64,000 bases of DNA, taken from NCBI GenBank assembly GCA_023408075.1, contig JAEYKW010000015.1:310001-374000 (forward strand). The letters run 5' to 3'. The first letter of the stretch is position 1, and each line of letters starts with the position of its first letter. The DNA comes from Bacillota bacterium. GTDB taxonomy: Bacteria; Bacillota; Clostridia; Christensenellales; SZUA-584. Shown here piece after piece: positions 24,128-33,560 of this stretch. Below the pieces are notes generated by a model, which ran no database searches, had not been told where the DNA came from, and saw nothing but the letters and a program-made list of their open reading frames with translations. The position numbers were made by a program, and so were the translations under genes.

Positions 24128-24559
24128 ATGAACTATGAGTTTTGGATTGCCTTTGCAGCAATTATCATATCAATATTCTCATTATTCTTTAACACTTGGA
24201 TCAGTTCGAAAAGAATTAAAAGAGAAAAAGAGTATTCTGCCAAACTTGAATTATACTATAATTTGTTATCGTGCATTAGTGAATCGACATCAAAGGATAA
24301 GGATATGAAGGAAGCAACTCGGATAAAATTTATTTCTACTAAACAAAAAGCTCTTTTATTATGTAGCAAAGAAATGATAGACAAAATAGAAATTATTAGG
24401 CAATTCAATTTTACGGAAATCAATCCAAATAGACAAGTTGAATGGGCCGCTTTCAAGGATTTACTTCACATGATGAGAAAAGATTTGAATATAGATTCAG
24501 ATAAACTTGATAATAAAAAAATTGAAGCGTTAATTGGAGGGGACAACTATGGGGCTTGA
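24128..24559 (+). CDS. A+T-rich single-TM hypothetical protein
   Basis: This 143-residue protein has an N-terminal hydrophobic helix (about residues 5-27), then a basic SKRIKREKEYS stretch and a helical cytoplasmic part. Its base and codon use are visibly richer in A+T than its neighbours (HDOD and PadR genes), suggesting recent transfer. It is flanked by non-coding DNA on both sides. GGAG precedes the ATG. No family is recognised. Confidence 0.6.
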   Translation: MNYEFWIAFAAIIISIFSLFFNTWISSKRIKREKEYSAKLELYYNLLSCISESTSKDKDMKEATRIKFISTKQKALLLCSKEMIDKIEIIRQFNFTEINPNRQVEWAAFKDLLHMMRKDLNIDSDKLDNKKIEALIGGDNYGA

Positions 24560-24740
24560 TCCAAAATATTATATGCAACAATCAAGGCAACCTAGATAAG
24601 TATGCCTAAGACAATACCTCTTTGTCTGCCAATTTATATATCGTTTTTCCGAATTTCTACAGTTTTCCTTACTCAATTTAATTAATTAATACCAAGCTTG
24701 AACACTTCCCAAAATTTCTTAAAAAAATTTCTACAGTACC

Positions 24741-24769
24741 TTGTATTATACAATACCGTGTGGTATAGT
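24741..24769 (+). promoter_or_regulatory. PadR-operon promoter with two inverted repeats
   Basis: TTGTAT (24741-24746), 17 nt, TATAGT (24764-24769). TTGTA-TTA-TACAA (24741-24753) overlaps the -35, and ATACC-GTGT-GGTAT (24753-24766) fills the spacer up to the -10. These are good candidates for a PadR operator. Confidence 0.6.
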
Positions 24770-24795
24770 GTATTCAACGGAAAGGGAGGTGCGTA

Positions 24796-25113
24796 TTGAA
24801 CACGCAACTAAAAAAAGGAGTTTTGGAGCTTTGCGTACTCCAACTGCTGCTGGATAAGGACCGATACGGTTACGAACTGGTGGCTGAAATATCAACGAAT
24901 GTGGAGATTTCAGAAGGGACGATTTACCCGCTGCTGCGGCGGCTTAAAACCGATGGGCTGGTAAGCACATACCTCGAGGAATCAAGCGAGGGCCCGCCGA
25001 GGAAGTATTACCGGCTGACACAGACGGGCGAAGAGATGCGTGCGGCGCTTGTGGCAGACTGGTACGCGTTTACAGGCGGTGTGAACCGCATATTAGGAGG
25101 ACATAGTGAATAA
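24796..25113 (+). CDS. PadR family transcriptional regulator
   Basis: This 105-residue protein is a PadR winged helix: LKKGVLELCVLQLLL, YGYELV, ISEGTIYPLLRRL and YYRLT--G. It is a typical short PadR without an extra domain. The start is TTG 24796 with GGGAGGTG. It overlaps the DUF1700 gene by 8 nt, forming the well-known PadR-DUF1700-DUF4097 operon, in which it likely represses its own genes. Confidence 0.9.
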   Translation: MNTQLKKGVLELCVLQLLLDKDRYGYELVAEISTNVEISEGTIYPLLRRLKTDGLVSTYLEESSEGPPRKYYRLTQTGEEMRAALVADWYAFTGGVNRILGGHSE

Positions 25114-25675
25114 GGAGCAATTTTTAAAGCAGCTCGGCGCGCACCTTAAAAAGCTGACGACAGCCGAGCGAAACGAAATCCTCGGTGACATTGAAGAATT
25201 CTTTGTCTACGCCGCGAGGGACGGCGCCACCGAGGCCGATACCGCCTCGCGGCTCGGAGACCCGAAGAAGCTCGCAAAGGAATACCTCGTGCAGAGCCAC
25301 ATCGCGAGCGCGAATGTGAAACGGTCACCGAAAAATATGTTCCTCGCGTTTTTATACGCGGCAGGGCTCGGCACCGTCAATGCGCTTTACGCCATCTTCG
25401 TGGTGGGCATCGGCTACATCGTGATCAGCGCACTCTACATCACCGCCGTATCCATCGGTCTCGCGGGCCTCGCAGCCGTCGTGGCCTCCGCGCTGTCGTT
25501 TGCGGGCATGGGCATCATCGTACTGGTCGGCATACTCATCGGTATTGTATTGGTTTGTCTCGGCATCATGTTTTTCATCGGCATCATGACAACAACAAGA
25601 GTTTTTCACAAGGGAAATATGGCTTTTCTCAACAGAATATCGGATAAGATTAAAGAAGCAGGAGTTAGAAAATGA
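25106..25675 (+). CDS. DUF1700 (HAAS-type) membrane protein
   Basis: This 189-residue protein has an N-terminal helical HAAS-like domain (KEQFLKQLGAHLKKL---ER-EIL-DIEEF, residues about 3-60) that ends LGDPKKLAKEY, then about four TM segments with Gly/Ala-rich helices. The start is GTG 25106. It sits between PadR and DUF4097 genes with overlaps of 8 and 4 nt. The family is thought to link PadR regulators to envelope state; the exact role is unknown. Confidence 0.85.
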   Translation: MNKEQFLKQLGAHLKKLTTAERNEILGDIEEFFVYAARDGATEADTASRLGDPKKLAKEYLVQSHIASANVKRSPKNMFLAFLYAAGLGTVNALYAIFVVGIGYIVISALYITAVSIGLAGLAAVVASALSFAGMGIIVLVGILIGIVLVCLGIMFFIGIMTTTRVFHKGNMAFLNRISDKIKEAGVRK

Positions 25676-26664
25676 GTACCACAAAGAAAGTTTTAATTAT
25701 CGTAGGGTCCGTGATGCTGGTGTGCATCATTGCGGCAGGCATCGTCATCGGAACGAACTTCAGCAGAATTGGCAGCAAAGGCTGGTTCGGCATCTTCTCA
25801 AGCCAATCCAACAACATTGAAGAAAGTGCCGATCTTGATTTGAGCGGCATCGAAACAGTCAATGTGGAGTGCGTGAGCGGTAAAATCATCGTCGCTCCGG
25901 GCGAGCCCGGCGCCGAGCTGACGGGCAACATTTTAACCAGCAATCCGAAGGAAAAGTATCTCTCTGTCAAAAAAGAGGGCGATACGCTGACGGTCAAGTT
26001 CGATGCGGATGTGGTTTTCCCGCAGACCATCAATGCCGATGTGACGCTCAGCGTCGCTTTGCCGGCAGACATCATGGCGAACCTCAATATCGCGGGTGCC
26101 TCGGCCAATACGAACTTGAGCGGCATGACGCTCAAAGATGTGAGAATAGACAGTGCGAGCGGTGCCACACGCCTGAGCAACTGCCAAGGCGGGTCGATGA
26201 GAATCAACGTGGCCTCCGGCAGCATCAATGTGAACGGCGCGGACTTTGGCAGTGTGGACGCAAGCTGCATTTCGGGCAGCGTCGAGGTTGAAGACGTATC
26301 AGGCGCCGTTACCGTCAGCAGCACATCGGGCACAGTGCGCGTCACGGATGCTCTGGGCGAAGTCTCAGTCAACAGCATCTCAGGCTCCGTGTTTGTCACG
26401 CAGTCGCAGCAGAACCTCAAAGCGATTCATGTGGGCGTAACAAGCGGCGGCATTGATGTGAGACTGAACCCCGACGCCGCATTTGATCTGGCCGTGAATT
26501 CCACATCGGGCGGCTTTGGCACCGATTACGACGTGACTGTGAGCGGCAGCATCTCGAAGAACATCATCGGCGAGAATATTTCGGGCAAGGTGAACGGCGG
26601 CGGCGCACTGGTGGACCTCTCCACTGTGTCGGGCGGCATCCGCGCATCGAAGATCAGTGAATAA
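25672..26664 (+). CDS. DUF4097 beta-helix-like protein with N-terminal TM
   Basis: This 330-residue protein has an N-terminal TM helix (about 6-27) and a long C-terminal part of short Gly/Ser/Val repeats (SGS---V-S-SGTV-V--) typical of the DUF4097 adhesin-like fold. It is expected outside the membrane. It overlaps the DUF1700 gene by 4 nt (ATGA) and ends the operon before a terminator. Confidence 0.85.
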   Translation: MSTTKKVLIIVGSVMLVCIIAAGIVIGTNFSRIGSKGWFGIFSSQSNNIEESADLDLSGIETVNVECVSGKIIVAPGEPGAELTGNILTSNPKEKYLSVKKEGDTLTVKFDADVVFPQTINADVTLSVALPADIMANLNIAGASANTNLSGMTLKDVRIDSASGATRLSNCQGGSMRINVASGSINVNGADFGSVDASCISGSVEVEDVSGAVTVSSTSGTVRVTDALGEVSVNSISGSVFVTQSQQNLKAIHVGVTSGGIDVRLNPDAAFDLAVNSTSGGFGTDYDVTVSGSISKNIIGENISGKVNGGGALVDLSTVSGGIRASKISE

Positions 26665-26702
26665 GGTTTCCGGCAAAAAAACCGTTAAACAGCCGGATAA
26701 AG

Positions 26703-26736
26703 CGCTCCCGATGCCTTGTGCTGCGGGGGCGTTTTT
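26703..26736 (+). terminator. Terminator of PadR operon
   Basis: An 8-bp stem (26703-26710 with 26724-26731, one G-T) followed by five T. Confidence 0.65.
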
Positions 26737-27223
26737 ATTTATACGGTCAACGTTCCTTTGGCGTGGAACAGCCGCTTGCGAGCGACTGCACCCCTGCCTA
26801 TGATACCCCTATCGTGTATTCCGTTGCGTAGCCGAATCGCTATTACTGCTCAAAATTATCACGCCATTAATAAGCCGCACCACGATAAACGGAAAGCTTC
26901 CGAAGCGTTATTCTTTCCACTAATGCTGTGAGCCCACAACGCAGATGACTACAAAGTGGACAAGAACCTGCTACAGTTCCCCATTTCATTATCGCCGTTC
27001 CTCGACCAAATGAATCGCTTTTTAATAGCAGTAATATAGATGACTTTTTTAACACCCCGCAGTCGCTTGAAAGCGACTCAGGCTGCTGACAGAATTCTGA
27101 ATGTGCTGAACATAACAGCAATGCCGCAAAACAAAGTGAATCGATTCGCAGGGCTTCTCTTGACAGGGCTGCTGTCCTCGGCCAGCGGCTGATGAAGCTT
27201 CGATATCAGCAGCAATTGAAAAT
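26737..27223. other. Gene-free stretch
   Basis: No open frame with coding character is seen in this stretch of about 490 bp. It contains two related small hairpins around GCCGCTTGCGAGCGACT (about 26770) and AGTCGCTT-GA-AAGCGACT (27061-27078). It may be remains of lost genes. Confidence 0.45.
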
Positions 27224-27255
27224 AAAAAAACCTGACCGGTTTCATACCTGCCAGG
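27224..27255 (-). terminator. Terminator of the E1 gene pair
   Basis: A 10-bp stem (27231-27240 with 27246-27255, one mismatch) followed on the minus strand by TTTTTTTATTTT. Confidence 0.7.
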
Positions 27256-27267
27256 CGTTCATTTTGC

Positions 27268-28278
27268 TTATATAATATGGGCTTTAACTTTGCGGCCGCC
27301 GCCCGTCATGCTCCTGATTTCGTCCGCAATGCGCTGCACGGAGGGCACCGCGCTGGCTTCGAGCTCCGGGCTGAACGGCACCGGTACATCGAGCCCGCAG
27401 CAGCGCCGTATCGGCATCATCAGCGATGAAAAAGCCTCGCTCTCGGCCACCGACACCGCAATCTCTCCGCCGAACCCGCCCGTGCGGCCCGCTTCATGCA
27501 CGATGAGCAAACGGCCTGTCTTTTTGACCGATGCGATGATCGTCTCCCTGTCGAGCGGCACCAGCGTTCTTAAATCGACGACTTCGGCGCTCACGCCTTC
27601 CTCCGCTTCCATCATTTTGGCCGCTTCGAGGCACGCGGGAAGCATGCGCCCGTATGAGACGACCGTCAAATCGCTGCCCGTCCGCTTCACATCCGCTTTG
27701 CCGATCGGCACCGTGTATTCCCCGTCCGGCACGGGGCCCTTCGTTGAATAAAGCGTTTTCTGTTCAAGAAAGACCACGGGGTTGTCGTCGCGTATGGCCG
27801 ATATCATGAGCCCCTTGGCATCCGCCGGGGTAGACGGCACCACGACTTTGAGCCCCGGCACATTGCAAAGCCATGCTTCGGGGCATTGGCTATGCTGCGC
27901 CGCCGCGCCCGTTCCCGAGCCTGCCGCCGCGCGCACCACAATCGGGACCCGCGATTTTCCGCCGAACATATAGTGAATCTTGGCCGCCTGATTCACAAGC
28001 TGATCCATGGCTATACTGATAAAATCGCTGAACATGATCTCCGCCACAGGCCGCATGCCCATCATGGCCGCGCCCGCCGCCGCCCCCACAATCACAGCTT
28101 CGGAAATCGGCGTGTCTTTCACGCGCTCACTTCCAAACTCGTCAATCATTCCTGTGGTCACACCGAAGGTGCCGCCGTAAATGCCGACATCCTCTCCTAT
28201 CAGAAACACATTCTCATCGCGGCGCATCTCGACCGTCATGCCTTCGCGTATGGCCTGCGCATATGTCAGTTCTCTCAT
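27268..28278 (-). CDS. Thiamine-dependent dehydrogenase E1, beta subunit
   Basis: This 336-residue beta subunit of a 2-oxo-acid or acetoin dehydrogenase has EDVGIYGGTFGVTTGM, DTPISEAVIVGAAAGAAMMG and the C-terminal transketolase-like domain with RTGGFGGEIA. It forms an alpha2beta2 E1 with the product of 28290-29246. ATG 28278 has AAGGAG 6 nt upstream. No E2, E3 or lipoate gene is adjacent, so pyruvate and acetoin are both possible substrates. Confidence 0.88.
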   Translation of the reverse strand: MRELTYAQAIREGMTVEMRRDENVFLIGEDVGIYGGTFGVTTGMIDEFGSERVKDTPISEAVIVGAAAGAAMMGMRPVAEIMFSDFISIAMDQLVNQAAKIHYMFGGKSRVPIVVRAAAGSGTGAAAQHSQCPEAWLCNVPGLKVVVPSTPADAKGLMISAIRDDNPVVFLEQKTLYSTKGPVPDGEYTVPIGKADVKRTGSDLTVVSYGRMLPACLEAAKMMEAEEGVSAEVVDLRTLVPLDRETIIASVKKTGRLLIVHEAGRTGGFGGEIAVSVAESEAFSSLMMPIRRCCGLDVPVPFSPELEASAVPSVQRIADEIRSMTGGGRKVKAHII

Positions 28279-28289
28279 CCGCTTCTCCT

Positions 28290-29246
28290 TCATGCGTACA
28301 CGTAATCGCAGACGGTATTCACCGGCGGATACGGGCTGCTTTGCGCAAACTTCACCGCCGCCTCGATATCCTGACCGGCGCGGTCTTCTATGCTTTTCAG
28401 CCCTTCGGCCGAAAAACGCCCGTCTGCCAACAGATGCACCCGCATGCGCGTGATCGGGTCTTTTTCCTTCCACTGCGCAATCTCTTCTGCCGTCCTGTAT
28501 ACGTTTTTATCGCTCTTCGAATGCCCGTATATCCGGTATGTTTCGCACACCAGCAGCATCGGGCCGTTTTCTCTTACATAGTCCATCGCTTTAACAGATT
28601 CGCGATAAACCGCCTCGGCGTCGTTGCCGTCTATGCTTTTTCCCTCCATGCCGTAGCTTTGCGCGCGCAGCGCAATATCGCCGACATTCATCGCGCGGTG
28701 CCGGTTCATCGAGAGGCCGTATTGGTTATCTTCGCAAACAAAAAGCACGGGCAGCTTCCAAATGGAAGCAAGGTTGAGCGATTCATGAAACGAGCCCTGA
28801 TTGGTTGCGCCGTCACCGAAAAAGCAAACGGCAGCCTGCCCCGTCTTTTTATGCTTCATGGCGAGAGCCGCTCCCACGGCGAGCGGCACGCCCCCGGCCA
28901 CCACGCCGTTAGACCCAAGATTGCCGTTTTCGGGATCGGCGATGTGCATCGAGCCTCCCCTGCCGCCGCAGCTGCCTGTCTGCCTGCCCATCATCTCTGC
29001 CATCATTTCACCAAGGTCTATGCCCTTGGCGATGCAATGCCCATGGCCGCGGTGTGTGCTCAGTATCACGTCCGTTTCTTCCATCGCGGCAATCACGCCC
29101 GCCGCCACAGCCTCTTCTCCCACATAAAGATGCGTGGTGCCGTGCATCGCGCCCATAGAAAAAAGGCGGGCCACCTCTTCTTCAAAGTATCTGATGAGCA
29201 GCATCTTTTCATATATCTGCCCGAGCTTTTCGGTCGCTATGTCCAT
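28290..29246 (-). CDS. Thiamine-dependent dehydrogenase E1, alpha subunit
   Basis: This 318-residue subunit has the thiamine diphosphate motif GDGATNQGSFHESLNLA...N, and THRGHGHCIAKG and GRGGSMHIAD upstream of it. ATG 29246 is preferred with GGAAGGA 6 nt upstream; an in-frame start at 29273 is weaker. The beta gene follows after 11 bp. The pair is transcribed alone and ends in a terminator. Confidence 0.88.
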   Translation of the reverse strand: MDIATEKLGQIYEKMLLIRYFEEEVARLFSMGAMHGTTHLYVGEEAVAAGVIAAMEETDVILSTHRGHGHCIAKGIDLGEMMAEMMGRQTGSCGGRGGSMHIADPENGNLGSNGVVAGGVPLAVGAALAMKHKKTGQAAVCFFGDGATNQGSFHESLNLASIWKLPVLFVCEDNQYGLSMNRHRAMNVGDIALRAQSYGMEGKSIDGNDAEAVYRESVKAMDYVRENGPMLLVCETYRIYGHSKSDKNVYRTAEEIAQWKEKDPITRMRVHLLADGRFSAEGLKSIEDRAGQDIEAAVKFAQSSPYPPVNTVCDYVYA

Positions 29247-29456
29247 AAACGTCCTTCCATACACATATGTCAATGCAATTAAACATATTATCGCTAATTA
29301 TTTTCTGTTTTTCAATAACATTTTATCATGAAACTATTTTTTTGTCAGTGAATTTCTTATGAACACGCATCCAGGGCTTAAACGTTGACGTTTGCATAAG
29401 TAAGTGCTAAAATTTTAATATTTGCTGGACCGAACAATTACGTGAAGGAGACTTTC

Positions 29457-30692
29457 ATGAACAAAAGAAGAATAGCCGCACTGCTGCTGTGTATTCCCCT
29501 TATTTTCTCCGGCGGCTGCAGCCTGATCGATATCGACCAGGAAAAGGTTGACGCGATTGAAAACGCAAAGGTGCTCGCCGAATATAAGGATACCGACATC
29601 ACAAAGCAGCAGTTGGTGCAATATATGAGCCAGAACCTCGCTCAGCAGGGCACAACTTTGGAAGACGTCCAAGCGGACGAAACTTATTGGAAATCGTATC
29701 TCGACAGCGCTCTTAACGAGCTTGTCGTGAATGAAATCGCCATGGAAAAAGCGATAGAGCTTGGCTTTGACCAGCTGACCGAAGACGAAAACAAGCAAAT
29801 CGACGATGAGTATAACAACACCGTGGATTCGATCAAATCGTACGTCGATTATATTGCCAAGGCTGCGGTGGAAGATGATCCGACAAAAAACTATGACGAA
29901 GAGTATCAGAACGTCATGGCCATGTACTTTGACTCTTTGGGCTTCACACAGGAATCCTACCGGGATGAAGTCAAAAAGAAGTTCATACTCAAAAAGGTCT
30001 ATGACGATGTCATCAAAGATATTGTGACCACCGACGAAGAGGTGAAGGAAAACTACGACAGCCAGATCACCATTCAGCAGGGCAACCTTAAAAGTCAGCC
30101 GTCGTTTGTGGAGATGCAGGAGCAAATCGGCAGCAAGGTGCTCGTTTACCCCGAAGGCTATATGAACGTGCGCCATATCTATCTTGCTTTTGACGACGAA
30201 ACAAAGAGCGCCGCCACCACGGCATTTGGCGAAGACAACACGAGTGAATACGATAAGCTGATCGGCGACGGAAAAGCCGCTCTGAAGACAAAGATTGACG
30301 ATATCCAGTCGCGTCTGAGCGCGGGCGAGGATTTTGGCAAGCTGATGGAGGAATACAACGAAGATTCCTCGTATTCCATTGAGCCGTACAGCACCGAAGG
30401 AACGGAAATCGGGCCGTACAAGAGCATTGATAACCCGGGTTATCTCGACGCTGTCGCCAAGCTCACCAAAGAAGGACAGGTCAGCGAGCCGCTCGTCAAT
30501 TATAACGGTGTTTACTTTATTCAGTGTGTCAAGCTGCTTGCGGGCGTTGTGCCGTATGACGACGTGAAGGAAGAAATGACCGCCAATATGCTTGCGGGCA
30601 AACAGTCGACAGAATGGTCAACCGTCACCAAAGGCTGGACTGACGAAGCGAAATCGGCGGGTGTACTGAAAATGTATCCCGAGAGATATTAA
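29457..30692 (+). CDS. PrsA/SurA-like peptidyl-prolyl isomerase lipoprotein
   Basis: This 411-residue protein has a lipoprotein signal (basic start, LLLCIPLIFSGGC, Cys 21), a SurA-like helical chaperone domain, and a parvulin domain (about residues 235-365: MNVRHIYLAF, AGEDFGKLMEEYNEDSS, YNGVYFIQCVKLL). It probably folds secreted proteins at the outer face of the membrane. ATG 29457 follows GAAGGAG. The substrate range is unknown. Confidence 0.85.
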   Translation: MNKRRIAALLLCIPLIFSGGCSLIDIDQEKVDAIENAKVLAEYKDTDITKQQLVQYMSQNLAQQGTTLEDVQADETYWKSYLDSALNELVVNEIAMEKAIELGFDQLTEDENKQIDDEYNNTVDSIKSYVDYIAKAAVEDDPTKNYDEEYQNVMAMYFDSLGFTQESYRDEVKKKFILKKVYDDVIKDIVTTDEEVKENYDSQITIQQGNLKSQPSFVEMQEQIGSKVLVYPEGYMNVRHIYLAFDDETKSAATTAFGEDNTSEYDKLIGDGKAALKTKIDDIQSRLSAGEDFGKLMEEYNEDSSYSIEPYSTEGTEIGPYKSIDNPGYLDAVAKLTKEGQVSEPLVNYNGVYFIQCVKLLAGVVPYDDVKEEMTANMLAGKQSTEWSTVTKGWTDEAKSAGVLKMYPERY

Positions 30693-30707
30693 TCAAAGCC
30701 TTTATCA

Positions 30708-30732
30708 GCGCCGCTCCAAGCGGCGCTTTTTT
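30708..30732 (+). terminator. Terminator of the PrsA-like gene
   Basis: A perfect 8-bp stem GCGCCGCT-CCA-AGCGGCGC followed by TTTTTT. Confidence 0.85.
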
Positions 30733-30987
30733 ATTGGATTCCGGCCTATAAATCCACCGGTGTTGCCGTGCAAATAAGCAGCTTCTGCAGTCGCAGGAGA
30801 AAATGCGTGCTGTCAGCGTAAGCTTTAAAAGGGTATAAACGGCTGACCACACTGTCGGCGCTCCCCCCTACAAAGCCACACGGGTACTGTCTGTCACATC
30901 GCTGCCTGCGCCCGAGGAGGTTCGATATTCCGCACCATATAAATTATGGTTTGTTTTGATTATCGGAAAACAGATGTGAATGGCAGT
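30733..30987. other. Gene-free stretch
   Basis: No coding frame stands out. It ends at the promoter of the DUF2974 gene (30988). Confidence 0.4.
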
Positions 30988-31015
30988 TTGCAAATTATTC
31001 TATTGGTGGCATAAT
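30988..31015 (+). promoter_or_regulatory. Promoter of DUF2974 gene
   Basis: TTGCAA (30988-30993), 16 nt, CATAAT (31010-31015) with an upstream TG. Confidence 0.5.
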
Positions 31016-31045
31016 TGAAGGTATAAATTTTGAGGAGAGGCCTGC

Positions 31046-32158
31046 ATGGATATCATCCGGTATATCGAAACACAGTTCGCACCGTTTTCAGATATTGCGT
31101 TCAACGCTGTGGACAGCCTGATTCTCTCTAAGCTTTCGTATATCCGCTTTGAAGGAATCGTCCCATTGCTATCTGACAGGAAAAAGAGCGTGAGTCTGAC
31201 CGAGCTGCTCAAGGCCGAAGCCTTTGACTCCATGTTTTTGAATTTAAGCGACAGAGAAACCCATCTCAGATTTCTTTTCGCGCTCGGATCCAGCCCGCGT
31301 TTTCGCCGCATCCAAATTAACTTCTATGCCGACCACTCGGACCCCGTGTCGGAAAAACAGTTTTCAGCCGTTACGTATCTGCTTGATGACGGGACGGCAT
31401 ACGCAGCTTTTCGCGGCACCGATTCCACATTTATCGGCTGGAAAGAGGATTTCAACATGGCCTATTTAAGCCCGGTTCCGTCGCAGCAAGACGCTGTCCG
31501 GTACCTAAATGCAGTCGCAAAACGCATCCACTGGTTTATGCCCGTCAGAATCGGCGGGCATTCGAAGGGCGGCAACCTTGCGGTATACGCCGCAATCAAA
31601 TGCAAGCTCCCCGTCCAAAAGCGCATCATCGGCGTCTACAACCACGACGGCCCGGGGTTTAAAGACAGCCTGTTCGACTCTCCTGAGTTTTTGCGCATAC
31701 AACACCGCATCCACACCACGCTGCCCGAATCGTCGCTCGTGGGCCTGCTGCTGCAGCAGCATGACGGATATGCGGTGGTCAAAAGCAGCCGACGCGGCAT
31801 CAAGCAGCACGACCCCTTTTCATGGATCGTTGGCGGAAGCGATTTTATTTATGCAGAAGAGCTCAAGAGCGGCGCAAGACTGCGCAATAAGACTCTGGAC
31901 GATTGGCTGGAGACACTCACGGACGAAAAGCGCAAGCTCTTCATCAATACCCTGTTCGATGTGCTGGACGCCACGGAGGTGGATACGCTTCACGAGCTGT
32001 CTCAGGAGTGGCACAAAAGCGCGACATCCATACTTTACGCGATTAAAAGTATAGATCCGGAAACACGCCGGTTTGTTTTTCAAGCCGTCACCGAATATGC
32101 AAAGATGTCGCTTAAAAACCGTTTCAAGTCAAAAAAAGACGACGTACCTGAGGCTTAA
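31046..32158 (+). CDS. DUF2974 (Mbeg1-like) alpha/beta hydrolase
   Basis: This 370-residue protein has the lipase elbow GGHSKGGNLAVYAA (nucleophile Ser about residue 174), an early AAFRGTDSTFIGWKEDFNM segment, and YNHDGPGF after it, as in DUF2974 hydrolases. There is no signal peptide, so it is cytoplasmic. GAGGAGAGG precedes the ATG. The substrate is unknown. Confidence 0.85.
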   Translation: MDIIRYIETQFAPFSDIAFNAVDSLILSKLSYIRFEGIVPLLSDRKKSVSLTELLKAEAFDSMFLNLSDRETHLRFLFALGSSPRFRRIQINFYADHSDPVSEKQFSAVTYLLDDGTAYAAFRGTDSTFIGWKEDFNMAYLSPVPSQQDAVRYLNAVAKRIHWFMPVRIGGHSKGGNLAVYAAIKCKLPVQKRIIGVYNHDGPGFKDSLFDSPEFLRIQHRIHTTLPESSLVGLLLQQHDGYAVVKSSRRGIKQHDPFSWIVGGSDFIYAEELKSGARLRNKTLDDWLETLTDEKRKLFINTLFDVLDATEVDTLHELSQEWHKSATSILYAIKSIDPETRRFVFQAVTEYAKMSLKNRFKSKKDDVPEA

Positions 32159-32167
32159 AAAAAGCTC

Positions 32168-33394
32168 TCAGATAAACCCCGTGTATTTTTGTTTCAAGGC
32201 CAGTATGCGGCGGACGCTCTCCTCGAGCCGTTCGCGCGTTAAGCGCCCGTCCTGCACCGCCTGATTCAGCGAGTCAAGAACGTCCTTTTGCAAGCTCACA
32301 TGCTTGCCGATCAATACGACATCGCCGCCCGCCAGGATGTGCCGCACAGCGCCTTCTCCCACCGTGCACTGAGACTTTAAGCCCTGCATGCGCATATCGT
32401 CCGAAACCACAACGCCTTGAAAGCCCATTGTTTCGCGCAGCAGCCCCGTGATGACTGCGGGTGAAAGCGACGTGATCGACTCGCTGTCGATCTGCGGATA
32501 CGACAGATGCGCCACCAGCATCGCATCGATGCCTTCGTTAACGGCAGCCGCGAACGGAACCAGCGAATAGCCTGTCATCTCCTCCAATGACACATTGATG
32601 ACAGGCAGCGTCTGATGAGAATCTTCGTTGGTATAGCCGTGTCCCGGAAAATGTTTGCCGAGCGAAGCGGTTCCGCCGTCGTGAAGGCCCTTCACAGCCT
32701 GACGTATCAGCACAGAAACCTGCTCCGCATCGCTGCCGAACATGCGCTTGGCCAGGAATGTGGACGACGGATCGTGCGCGATATCGAGCACCGGCGCAAA
32801 ATCGATCATGATGCCGGTTTCTTTGAGCTTCTGTCCGATTTCTTTGTATTGCTCGTACACCAGCTGCGCGTCGTTCTTTTTTCCGAGCGTGCGGGCCGAA
32901 TTAATTCTGGGCTTCCACTGCCCTTTAAACCTTTCGACTGTGCCGCCCTCCACATCAAGGCCGATCATGACCGGTATCCCCTTGGTACCGTACCCTTGAA
33001 TTTTATCTGTCAGCGCTTTTGTCTGCTCAAATGTCTTGGTGTTCCACCCGAAAAGCATCACGTTGCCGATGCTGTAATCGCGCATCAGCTGTGCGCTTTC
33101 ACTCTGCATATCCTCCGTGCCTTCAAAGCCGATCATCACCATCTGCCCAATCAGCTCCTGATCACTCATGGACGCGATCAGGCTATCGATCGGTTCCGGT
33201 GTGGGCGCGGGTGTGGGCACCGGAGTTGGTATGGGTGTCGGTTCCGGTGTGGGCACCGGTGTCGGCACGGGGGTGGCTGCAGCCGCCGTTTCCGGCACCA
33301 CAGTGACGGTTAAGCCATGAGGTGCACACGCCGCAGAAAATATGATAATTGCCAGCAACCCTGCCAGACAAAAGGTTTTGATTCTCTTTACCAT
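32168..33394 (-). CDS. Beta-N-acetylhexosaminidase lipoprotein, GH3 (NagZ-like)
   Basis: This 408-residue protein has a lipobox (FSAAC), a Thr-Pro-rich linker (about residues 38-67, made of TPVP/TPEP repeats) and a GH3 domain with KHFPGHG, the DSH dyad and the nucleophile Asp in VVSDDMRMQG. It likely removes terminal GlcNAc from peptidoglycan fragments at the cell surface. ATG 33394 is preferred; ATG 33400 and TTG 33406 are possible. It is convergent with the DUF2974 gene, 9 bp apart. Confidence 0.88.
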   Translation of the reverse strand: MVKRIKTFCLAGLLAIIIFSAACAPHGLTVTVVPETAAAATPVPTPVPTPEPTPIPTPVPTPAPTPEPIDSLIASMSDQELIGQMVMIGFEGTEDMQSESAQLMRDYSIGNVMLFGWNTKTFEQTKALTDKIQGYGTKGIPVMIGLDVEGGTVERFKGQWKPRINSARTLGKKNDAQLVYEQYKEIGQKLKETGIMIDFAPVLDIAHDPSSTFLAKRMFGSDAEQVSVLIRQAVKGLHDGGTASLGKHFPGHGYTNEDSHQTLPVINVSLEEMTGYSLVPFAAAVNEGIDAMLVAHLSYPQIDSESITSLSPAVITGLLRETMGFQGVVVSDDMRMQGLKSQCTVGEGAVRHILAGGDVVLIGKHVSLQKDVLDSLNQAVQDGRLTRERLEESVRRILALKQKYTGFI

Positions 33395-33560
33395 TTGCAT
33401 TCCCAAGCCCGCATTTTTATTTTGGCTGGTTTAACGATCCGTCATCGTTGAAGGATCAAACCGGCAGCCAATTTGCCGGGCTTACAGTCAGCTTTCGCTT
33501 TTCCCATCATACCATCCATTTTCTTCATATGGCAACTTATTTGCGCTGTATCGCGAAGAC
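33395..33560. other. Gene-free stretch between divergent genes
   Basis: This region must hold the GH3 promoter on the minus strand, but no clear hexamer pair is seen. No gene is found. Confidence 0.4.

Noticed and set aside
28263..29282. Plus-strand frame opposite the E1 alpha gene
   Set aside because: Antisense to a gene with clear catalytic motifs; no ribosome site.
33190..33270. Short tandem DNA repeats in the GH3 gene, considered as CRISPR or mobile DNA
   Set aside because: They are in-frame codons of a Thr-Pro-rich linker with no spacers.
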